In this document: in pieces, positions 45,365-52,306 of the stretch
How positions within the stretch are numbered: the stretch's first letter is position 1
How the letters are laid out: each line of letters starts with the position of its first letter
Assembly: GCA_036563615.1 (NCBI GenBank)
Contig: DATCMB010000006.1
Coordinates: 318,149-382,148, forward strand
Direction: 5' to 3'
DNA: 64,000 bases
Origin: Candidatus Binatia bacterium
GTDB lineage: Bacteria > Desulfobacterota > Binatia > UBA12015
Position numbers and translations under genes: made by a program
The notes under the pieces: model-generated
The model's input: the letters and a program-made list of their open reading frames with translations, nothing else
Database searches by the model: none
Told to the model about the DNA's origin: nothing

Positions 45365-46918
45365 ATGTCGTCGCTCTGGCCCTCGCTCTCGCAGCTGCTC
45401 GACGAGCCGCGCTCGCGTCATCCCGACAAGCTCGCCGTCGCGACGTCCGACCGCCAGCTGAGCTACGCCGAGCTCGACGATCTCGCACGGCGCCTCGCGG
45501 CCTCGTTCGCCGACGCCGGGCTCGCGGGCCAGCGCGTCGCGACGCTGCTGCCGAACGGCATCGAGCTGATCGTCTGCTACCTCGCTTGCTGGCGCGCCGG
45601 CGTGACCATGGTGCCGTTCGAGTACGTCGACGCGCCGCCGGAGATCTCCTACGGCCTCGCCGACTCGGAGTCGCGCTGGCTCATCGTGCACCACGAGAAG
45701 CTCGCCGACCTCGAGCGCGTCGAGGTCGCGAAGAGCGCGGTCGAGCGCGTCTTCGTCGCGTGCGGCGAGCCGCGTCCGGGCGACGCGCGCTTCGACGATC
45801 TCCTCGCGGCGACGCCGCGCGAGCTGCCGCCGGTCGACCCGGCGACGCTCGCCTTCATCCTCTACACCTCGGGCTCGACCGCGCTGCCGAAGGGCGTCAC
45901 GCACTCGCACGCTTCGGCGGCGGGGATCGTGCGCAGCGTGCTCGCGGCGCTGCGCCGCGTCGGCGAGGAGTCGCTGATCGTGGCGCACGACTCGGTGTCG
46001 CACATGGGAGGCTGGATCCAAGCGTTCCCTCTGCTCGCGCGTGGCGCGACGGTCGTGCTCGAGAAGGAGTTCGACGCCGCGCGCTTCGTGCCGAACCTGC
46101 AGCGCTGGCGTCCGACGGTGCTCGGCGCGCACGTCGACCACCTGTGGCAGATCGTGCGCGCGTCGGGCGCGAAGCGCGAGGACTTCGCGTCGCTCGACAC
46201 CGTCTTCACCGGCGGCGACGAGCTGCCGCTCGCCTTGCAGCGCGCCTTCATGGACCTCGCGGGCAAGCCGATCGAGGTCGGCTGGGGGATGACCGAGGCG
46301 ATCTGGCTGACGATCACGCGCCGGGTCGAGCTCGAGCGCCGCGGCTACATGGGCGTGCCGGTCGACGAGGTCGAGCTGCGCGTGGTCGACGTCAATCCGA
46401 ATCGCTTCGGCGCCGACGCGGCGACGGGCGAGGCGGGCGAGCTCTGGGTGCGCGGTCCGATGGTGTCGCCCGGCTACTGGCGGCGTCCGCAGGCGGACCA
46501 AGAGGTGTTCGTCGACCGCTGGCTGCGCACCGGCGACATGGGGCTGCGCGACGAGCGTGGCGAGTACTGGTTCACCGGACGCCTCAAGCAGATCATCGAG
46601 CGCAACAGCGAGAACATCACGCCGGGCGAGATCGAGCAGGCGCTGTACCGTCATCCGGCGGTCGCCGAGGCGGGCGCGTTCGGCGTGCCCGATCCCGACG
46701 AAGGTCAGGTGCCGATCGCCTACGTGAGCTTCAAGGAGGGGGCGAGCGCGAGCGAGGACGAGCTCAAGAGCTTCCTCGCGACGCAGATCGCGGAGTTCAA
46801 GATCCCGGTGCGCATCCTGCCGATCGAGCGCATCCCGCTGACGCACTCCGGCAAGATCGATCACAAGGCGCTCGCCGAGCGTTACGCCGCGACGGTCGGC
46901 GCGAGCGCCCAGCGCTGA
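45365..46918 (+). CDS. AMP-dependent acyl-CoA synthetase/ligase
   Basis: 517 residues of the ANL family. The ATP motif is LYTSGSTALPKGVTHSHAS; EVGWGMTEAIW is the adenine-binding segment; WLRTGDMGLRDERGEYWFTG carries the ribose-binding Asp, followed by RLKQIIERNSENITPGEIE at the hinge; LTHSGKIDHKALAE provides the catalytic Lys. It would convert an unknown acid to its CoA ester. I chose ATG 45365 rather than the upstream in-frame codon because the promoter occupies that space. P450 and sulfatase genes flank it in the same direction. Confidence 0.92.
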   Translation: MSSLWPSLSQLLDEPRSRHPDKLAVATSDRQLSYAELDDLARRLAASFADAGLAGQRVATLLPNGIELIVCYLACWRAGVTMVPFEYVDAPPEISYGLADSESRWLIVHHEKLADLERVEVAKSAVERVFVACGEPRPGDARFDDLLAATPRELPPVDPATLAFILYTSGSTALPKGVTHSHASAAGIVRSVLAALRRVGEESLIVAHDSVSHMGGWIQAFPLLARGATVVLEKEFDAARFVPNLQRWRPTVLGAHVDHLWQIVRASGAKREDFASLDTVFTGGDELPLALQRAFMDLAGKPIEVGWGMTEAIWLTITRRVELERRGYMGVPVDEVELRVVDVNPNRFGADAATGEAGELWVRGPMVSPGYWRRPQADQEVFVDRWLRTGDMGLRDERGEYWFTGRLKQIIERNSENITPGEIEQALYRHPAVAEAGAFGVPDPDEGQVPIAYVSFKEGASASEDELKSFLATQIAEFKIPVRILPIERIPLTHSGKIDHKALAERYAATVGASAQR

Positions 46919-47013
46919 CGCGCGTCGCTCGACTCTTCGCGTCAGCGCGGACGCGCTGTCGCTCGACGACGCGCGGGACGCTGGTGCGTTCCGCTTGCTG
47001 TTGTCTCGTCACG

Positions 47014-47043
47014 GCGGAAGACTGCCGTCTTTCCGCTGGAGGA
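47014..47043 (+). promoter_or_regulatory. Leader hairpin and ribosome binding site of the sulfatase gene
   Basis: GCGGAAGAC (47014-47022) pairs with GTCTTTCCGC (47027-47036), with one bulged T and loop TGCC. It is followed directly by the ribosome binding site GGAGGA (47038-47043) and ATG 47048. Confidence 0.45.
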
Positions 47044-47047
47044 ACCG

Positions 47048-48568
47048 ATGGCGCACGATCCGATCGCGACCCCGACCGTCACGCTCGCCGAGAACCGCGA
47101 GCCGGTCTTCCGTCACCCCGAGCAGGACGACGCCGCGCGGCGCCGCATCGCCGAGTACGCGGCGCGCCACGGCGGACGGAAGCCCAACGTCCTGGTCATC
47201 TTGATGGACGACGTCGGCTGGGGCGACTTCGGCTGCTACGGCGGCGGCGTCGCGGTCGGCGCGCCGACGCCGAACATCGACCGCCTCGCGGCGGGCGGCT
47301 TGCGCTTGACGTCGTGCTACTCCGAGCCGTCGTGCACGCCGTCGCGCGCTTCGCTGCTCACCGGGCGCCTGCCGATGCGGCACGGACTGCAGCGTCCGCC
47401 GATGTACGGCGAGAAGGGCGGGCTGCAGGGTGAGGTGACGCTCGCCGAGCTGCTGTCGCGCGCGGGCTACGTCACGCAGGCGGTCGGTAAGTGGCACCTC
47501 GGCGAGAACGTCGAGTCGCAGCCGCAGCACGTCGGCTTCGACGACTTCTACGGCTTCCTCTCGGTGTCCGACATGTACACCGAGTGGCGCGATCCGTACT
47601 TCTTCCCCGAGATCGTCTACTCCGCCGAGCGCACGAAGTGGATCGAGAACCAGCCGTTCAACAAGTGCTTCGTGCACGCGCGGCGCGGCGAGGAGCTCGA
47701 GAGCGTCGAGGAGGTGACGATCCCGGTCCTGTCGTTGCTCGACGACAAGTGGGCCGACTACTCGATCCAGTTCATCCGCCGCATGGCGAGCGAGAACAAG
47801 CCGTGGTTCCTCTACCACTGCACGCGCGGCGCCCACTTCGACAACTACCCGCACGAGCGCTTCCTCGGGAAGTCGCCGGCGAAGCATCCGTACAAGGACA
47901 CGCTGCTCGAGCTCGACGACATCGTCGGACGCCTGATCGACGTCCTGCGCGAGACCGGACAGCTCGAGCACACGCTGGTCTTCGTCTCGTCGGACAACGG
48001 TCCCGAGATGGAGACCTGGCCCGACGCCGCGTACTCACCGTTCCGCTGCGCGAAGGGATCGACGTGGGAAGGCGGTCAGCGCGTGCCGGGGATCTTCTCG
48101 TGGCCGGGGATGATCGATCCGGGCCGCGCGTCGGACGGGCTGTTCTCGCAGATGGACCTCTTCCCGACCGTGCTGACCCTCGCCGGCGCCGAGGAGCTGC
48201 TGCCGAGCGACCGCTTCATCGACGGCGTCGACCAGACGTCGTTCTTGCTGCACGAGTCGGGCGAGTCGAACCGCAAGTACCTGTACTACTGGCTCGGCCA
48301 GCAGTTCTCCGCGCTGCGCGTCGGCGAGTACAAGTTCATGCTCGCGTCGATCTCCGACGACGACCACGACGTGCTCAACCCCGGCGGCTTCACGGGCGTC
48401 ATGCAAAAGTATCCCTACGGGCGCCTCTACAACCTCTACCTCGACCCCAAGGAGACGCGCAGCTACCTGATCCGCAAGCTCGCCTACGTCGAGGCGTTCC
48501 AGAGCGGCATCCGGAACCACCTCATGACCTTCAAGAAGTACCCGCCGAAAGTGGTCGTCGGGTTGTGA
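47048..48568 (+). CDS. Type I sulfatase (arylsulfatase-like)
   Basis: 506 residues, no signal peptide, so cytoplasmic. The formylglycine motif is complete: CTPSRASLLTGR with Cys96, which needs oxidation by a formylglycine-generating enzyme not in the window. Metal-binding Asp54-Asp55 lie in LVILMDDVGWGDFGCYG; VGKWHLGE supplies the active-site Lys and His, and VSSDNGPEMETW a further Asp-Asn pair. It would hydrolyse an organic sulfate ester. The ribosome binding site GGAGGA is strong and is preceded by a hairpin. The 3' end overlaps the convergent membrane-protein gene by 38 bases. With the P450 and ligase upstream it may handle a sulfated hydrophobic compound. Confidence 0.93.
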   Translation: MAHDPIATPTVTLAENREPVFRHPEQDDAARRRIAEYAARHGGRKPNVLVILMDDVGWGDFGCYGGGVAVGAPTPNIDRLAAGGLRLTSCYSEPSCTPSRASLLTGRLPMRHGLQRPPMYGEKGGLQGEVTLAELLSRAGYVTQAVGKWHLGENVESQPQHVGFDDFYGFLSVSDMYTEWRDPYFFPEIVYSAERTKWIENQPFNKCFVHARRGEELESVEEVTIPVLSLLDDKWADYSIQFIRRMASENKPWFLYHCTRGAHFDNYPHERFLGKSPAKHPYKDTLLELDDIVGRLIDVLRETGQLEHTLVFVSSDNGPEMETWPDAAYSPFRCAKGSTWEGGQRVPGIFSWPGMIDPGRASDGLFSQMDLFPTVLTLAGAEELLPSDRFIDGVDQTSFLLHESGESNRKYLYYWLGQQFSALRVGEYKFMLASISDDDHDVLNPGGFTGVMQKYPYGRLYNLYLDPKETRSYLIRKLAYVEAFQSGIRNHLMTFKKYPPKVVVGL

Positions 48569-49652
48569 GGCCGGCGCGGCGCCGCCGCGCCAGCAGCACG
48601 AGCCCGACGCCCGCCCAGGTGAGGTCGAGGACGCGCTTCGCGAGCGCGACCGAGAGCCCGACCGCCGGATCGAGGCCGAGCGCGACGAAGGCCGCGACGT
48701 ACGCGCCCTCGCGCACTGCGATCTGACCCGGCACGAAGAAGGCGAGGAACGAGATGCCGCTCGCGATCGCGTTGATCACCAGCGCGTTCGCGAACGAGCC
48801 CGGTCCGCCGAGCGCGTGCATCAGGATCGCGGTCTCGAGCGCCGACAGCAGGCACGAGATCAGATTGAACGACGTCGACAGGACGAAGCGTCCGCCGCGC
48901 AGGCGGTAGTAGCGTGCGAGCGCGCGGTCGACGTGCAGCGTCGCGCTGTCGACGCTGATCTCGCTCATGACGCGCAGGCGAGCGAGCAGCGCGCGCACGC
49001 GCGCGAGCGCGCCGCCGGTCTGTACGGCCGCGAAGCCGACGATGCACAGCGCCTCGATGAAGAGCAGCGTCACCATGCCGTGCAGCATGCGCGGGTCGAG
49101 GTGCGGCTCCTGCCACGCGAGCGCGAGGCCGAGGCCGAGGAAGAGGAACTGCGCGAGCGCGTCGCTGGTCTTCGCGACGACGAGCGACGGCACGATCTCG
49201 CGCACCCGCGCGCGCTGGCTGAGCAGCCACGCCTTGACGCTCTCGCCGCCGACGGTCGCGGTGGGCGTCGTCGCGCTCAGCGCCTCGCCCGCGAGCCGCG
49301 CGACGAACAGCTCGCGGAAGGTCGCCACGTCGTGGCGGAACGCGAACCGCCAGGCGAGGGTCTCGGACACCTGCAGCAGGATGCCCGGGAAGATCAGCAG
49401 GAGCGGCAGCAGGAAGCGCAGCCGGCGGAAGGACTCGAGGACCGCGTCGAAGCCGATCTCGCGCACGATCGCCGCGAGCCCGACGATCCCGACCACGAGC
49501 AGCGCGCGCTCGACCCAGCGCAGCAGCCGGCGTCGCCGCTCCGGCGCGTCGTGCTCCGCCGCCTCGGGCGGCGCGCCACGGCGCGGTAGCGGGATCACCT
49601 TGGCGCGTCGCCTTTCAGGCGTGTCGCGGCCCCGTTCTTCCTGCACACGCAT
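48531..49652 (-). CDS. Flippase-like membrane protein (LPG synthase transmembrane-domain family)
   Basis: 373 residues. A basic cytoplasmic N-terminus (about 60 residues) precedes seven or eight hydrophobic helices. ETLAWRFAFRHDVATFRELF, GEALSATTPTATVGGESVKA and FFVPGQIAVREGAYVAAFVA are the conserved segments of the UPF0104/lysylphosphatidylglycerol synthase transmembrane family, which includes HpnL-type hopanoid-associated proteins. It probably moves a lipid across the inner membrane; the substrate is unknown. ATG 49652 has GAGG about 9 bases upstream. The last 38 bases overlap the sulfatase gene tail to tail. Confidence 0.82.
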   Translation of the reverse strand: MRVQEERGRDTPERRRAKVIPLPRRGAPPEAAEHDAPERRRRLLRWVERALLVVGIVGLAAIVREIGFDAVLESFRRLRFLLPLLLIFPGILLQVSETLAWRFAFRHDVATFRELFVARLAGEALSATTPTATVGGESVKAWLLSQRARVREIVPSLVVAKTSDALAQFLFLGLGLALAWQEPHLDPRMLHGMVTLLFIEALCIVGFAAVQTGGALARVRALLARLRVMSEISVDSATLHVDRALARYYRLRGGRFVLSTSFNLISCLLSALETAILMHALGGPGSFANALVINAIASGISFLAFFVPGQIAVREGAYVAAFVALGLDPAVGLSVALAKRVLDLTWAGVGLVLLARRRRAGLTTRRPLSAGTS

Positions 49653-49834
49653 GCGCTTTCGCCTCTGCAGGTCGCAAGATCCGCGCCCGGCGTGGTGCGC
49701 GCTCGTCGTCCCTCGCTCGCGCTCGACTGCGCCGTGACCTGACCGTCCGTTCCGGCACGGACGTTTTTGGCATATGCACTCCCTGCGGAGACGCCGCGCT
49801 TCCTGCGGCGTGCGCGGAGGAGGAGGACCACACC

Positions 49835-50473
49835 ATGGCGGACGTGACGGTGCCGAGCGCGACCGAAGCCTACGGGATCGCGTGGCGCGAGCTGCAGCGG
49901 AGATTCCTCGAGCTCCTGCTCGTGGCCGTGGTGTGGGTGCTGGCGAGCGCACCCTCGGCGTGGCTGCAGGACAACATCCTCGGCGTGGCTTACCACGTCC
50001 TCGTCCTCGGTCCGGTCGGCTTCGGCGGCATGTACGCCTTTCTCCGCGCCGTGCGCGGCGAGAGTCCGGAGGTCGGCGACCTGCTCGTGCCGTTCCAGCG
50101 GTGCTACGTCCAGGCAGTGCTTGCAAGCCTCCTGGTCAGCGTCCTGGTCGGAATCGGCACGGTGCTCCTGATCGTCCCGGGCGTGATCGCGGCGGTGCGG
50201 CTCGCCTGGGTGCCGTACCTGGTGGTCGACGAGGGCTACGACGCGGTCGGCGCGATCCGCGAGAGCTGGGAGCGGACGCGCGGCCACGGCTGGACGATCT
50301 TCGGCATCTTTCTGATTGCGATCCCGCTCGTCCTGATCGGCCTCCTGCTGCTCGTCGTCGGCATCATCCCGGCGATGATGCTCGTGCAGCTCGCGTGGGC
50401 CGTGCCCTATGCCGCGGTGGCGAGGGGCGCGCGGCGCGCGCGCGAGGTCGGAGCCGACCTGGTCACGCCCTGA
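49835..50473 (+). CDS. DUF975-like integral membrane protein
   Basis: 212 residues with about five to six hydrophobic segments (LLLVAVVWVLASAP, ILGVAYHVLVLGPVGFGGMY, VLASLLVSVLVGIGTVLLIV, WTIFGIFLIAIPLVLIGLLL). A conserved cytosolic loop, VVDEGYDAVGAIRESWERTR, is typical of DUF975 and related glycerophosphodiester phosphodiesterase membrane domains. Function unknown. ATG 49835 follows GGAGGAGG. The small exported-protein gene downstream has its own promoter. Confidence 0.75.
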   Translation: MADVTVPSATEAYGIAWRELQRRFLELLLVAVVWVLASAPSAWLQDNILGVAYHVLVLGPVGFGGMYAFLRAVRGESPEVGDLLVPFQRCYVQAVLASLLVSVLVGIGTVLLIVPGVIAAVRLAWVPYLVVDEGYDAVGAIRESWERTRGHGWTIFGIFLIAIPLVLIGLLLLVVGIIPAMMLVQLAWAVPYAAVARGARRAREVGADLVTP

Positions 50474-50488
50474 TCGACGGCGCCGGCG

Positions 50489-50517
50489 TTGACTCGACTC
50501 TGCGGCCCGCGTAGGCC
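50489..50517 (+). promoter_or_regulatory. Promoter of the small exported-protein gene
   Basis: TTGACT (50489-50494), a 17-base spacer and TAGGCC (50512-50517). The predicted start near 50524 would place the leader hairpin at the extreme 5' end of the mRNA. Confidence 0.5.
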
Positions 50518-50525
50518 CACCGTCC

Positions 50526-50554
50526 GGGCGCGGGTCCAGAGACCCGGGACGCCC
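50526..50554 (+). promoter_or_regulatory. Leader hairpin before the ribosome binding site
   Basis: GGGCG (50526-50530) with GGGTC (50532-50536) pairs with GACCC (50541-50545) and CGCCC (50550-50554), loop CAGA, with a small internal bulge. A GGAGGAGGGA ribosome binding site follows directly. Confidence 0.45.
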
Positions 50555-50569
50555 GTGGAGGAGGGAAGC

Positions 50570-50830
50570 ATGCGTAAGCTCGCTCTCGCTCTCGTCGCGC
50601 TGGCTCTGGGCGTGGTCGTCGCCACCACCCCCGCCGCAGCGCAAACCGCCGAGCAGCAGACCGGCACCGTGGTCGCGGTCGAGGAGGACGTCGTCCGCAT
50701 CAAGGGCTCGGACGGCAAGGAGTACGAGATCGACGCGATCGTCGTCGCCGCCGAGGACCTGAAGACCGGCGACACCGTCGAGTACGCGATCGTCGGCGAG
50801 AAGCCGGTCCGCGTCAAGAAAAAGAAGTAA
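50570..50830 (+). CDS. Small exported protein with predicted beta-barrel domain
   Basis: 86 residues: a signal peptide (MRKLALALVALALGVVVATT to AAA), then TGTVVAVEEDVVRIKGSDGK, TGDTVEYAIVGEKPVRV and a Lys-rich tail. The pattern GTVxxVxxxxVxIxxxDGK...GDTVxY matches the repeated domain in the products at 10907 and 28706, in minimal form. It is probably periplasmic; function unknown. ATG 50570 has the strong ribosome binding site GGAGGAGGGA. The stop is only 6 bases from the stop of the convergent Cys-rich operon. Confidence 0.78.
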   Translation: MRKLALALVALALGVVVATTPAAAQTAEQQTGTVVAVEEDVVRIKGSDGKEYEIDAIVVAAEDLKTGDTVEYAIVGEKPVRVKKKK

Positions 50831-50836
50831 CGCCTC

Positions 50837-52306
50837 CTAGTCCGTCGCGAACACCGCCTCGACGAGGCTCGCCGCGATCTGCGCAGCCGACGTCGCGAGG
50901 CACGACGAATCCCCGCCCGGCGCGAAGCGGCAGCCGTCGAGGCCGGTCGTGTCGCGGCAGCGGTCGAGCGCCGCGCCGATCCGCGCGGTGAGCCGCGTCA
51001 CCTCGGGCGCGAGCGTCGTCGCGCAGTCCACCGGGGACGCGGCGGTGACGTTCGCGAGCTCGCAGGCGGCGCGCTTCTTCTGCAGCGCGGTGATCGCCCG
51101 CTGCATGCGCTTGACGAGCGTCCGCGCGCAGCGGTGCGGCGTCGCGCCGACCACCTGCGGCGGGTCGGGCGGCGTGCTGCCGAGGGCCGCCTCGAGCATC
51201 GTCGAGGTGACCTCGCGCTGACGGCAGGCGAGGCAGTCGGCCCAGTCGCCGAGCGTGTGGACCTGGATCGCGCCGCAGCCGCCGCCGCACGTCTCCGGGA
51301 GCCCGAGCAGCGTGGGCGTGAGGCCCGCGCCGCCGCACGCGCGGTCGCGCGCGCCGCCGAGGAGGTCGCGCAGCCGGAGCTCGGCGCGCGCGATCGCCTG
51401 GTCGCGCCGCCCCGGATCGCAGGCGACGCCGCGCAGCTCGTCGAGCCAGCAGCTTGCCCAGCGTCCGAGGTGGATCCGGGTGAGCGCCTCGAAGCCGCGC
51501 TCGACGGCCGCGTGACACGCGGCGCGCTTCGCCGCCGGCGCGAGCGTGCGCACGAAGCCGAGGCCGCCGATCGGCACGTCGAGCGCGGGCTCGTCGGGAT
51601 CGTCGGAGCTGATGCGCAGCACCTCCGCGAGGAGCGTCGGTCCGGTCGGCGCGAAGGTGACGTCGAGCGTCGCGCGCTCACCGACCGGAATCACGAGGGG
51701 CAGCGGAGGACCCGAGACCGACAGGCCGGCGGTCGTCCCCGGGACGAGATCGTACCCGCTCACCGTGATCGGGTAGTCGGTGCCGTTGTTGATCACCTCG
51801 ACGGTGAGCGTGTCGCTGCGTCCGACCCGGGTGACGAACGAGAGCTCGATCGGCGAGACGCGCACGTCCATCGGCTCGAGGCACGACGGCACGAGCGGGG
51901 TGATCAGCGACTGGAAGTTCGCCGGCGTGTTGAGCGCGATCGCGAAGTTGTCGCAGGAGTAGCCCGGCAGCGTGCCGTAGGTGACCAGCTCCTCGACGTT
52001 GGTGAAGCCGTCGAGGTCGGTGTCGACGTTCTCGACGTCGCGGATCGCGTCGATGATCGGCTTCGCGTTGATGTAGAGCTGCTGCTCGATCGCGGTGCCG
52101 TACGGGTTGCGCGCGCCCGTTCCCTGCCAGCGCAGGTGGCAGACGCCGCACGAGTAGAGGTCCTGCTCCGGCGTGAAGCCGTAGAAGTCGACGAACGCCT
52201 GGAAGTAGTTCGGCCGCGCGAGCGCCGCGGAGGGCAGGGCGGTGAGCCACGCGAGCGTGGCGAGTACGCCCACGGCGATGGTTCGAGTCCGCATCGAGAG
52301 CCTCAT
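50837..52306 (-). CDS. Exported monoheme, Cys-rich protein
   Basis: 489 residues. ATG 52306 overlaps the stop of the pentaheme gene by 4 bases (ATGA), fixing the start and coupling translation. Signal peptide to ALA (residue 30). One haem site, CGVCH (Cys53, Cys56, His57), is followed by an EF-hand-like DTDLDGFTNVEEL. Residues about 145-255 form an Ig-like domain (VEVINNGTDYPITVSGYDL). Residues about 265-489 are a Cys-rich helical domain, with CDPGRRDQAIARAELRL and DWADCLACRQREV, shared with the next two proteins. It probably works outside the inner membrane with the pentaheme protein, in electron transfer or surface assembly. Confidence 0.8.
   Translation of the reverse strand: MRLSMRTRTIAVGVLATLAWLTALPSAALARPNYFQAFVDFYGFTPEQDLYSCGVCHLRWQGTGARNPYGTAIEQQLYINAKPIIDAIRDVENVDTDLDGFTNVEELVTYGTLPGYSCDNFAIALNTPANFQSLITPLVPSCLEPMDVRVSPIELSFVTRVGRSDTLTVEVINNGTDYPITVSGYDLVPGTTAGLSVSGPPLPLVIPVGERATLDVTFAPTGPTLLAEVLRISSDDPDEPALDVPIGGLGFVRTLAPAAKRAACHAAVERGFEALTRIHLGRWASCWLDELRGVACDPGRRDQAIARAELRLRDLLGGARDRACGGAGLTPTLLGLPETCGGGCGAIQVHTLGDWADCLACRQREVTSTMLEAALGSTPPDPPQVVGATPHRCARTLVKRMQRAITALQKKRAACELANVTAASPVDCATTLAPEVTRLTARIGAALDRCRDTTGLDGCRFAPGGDSSCLATSAAQIAASLVEAVFATD

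Noticed and set aside
43925..46864. A 979-codon reverse-strand frame opposite the P450 and acyl-CoA ligase
   Set aside because: It is the antisense shadow of two genes with complete catalytic motifs.
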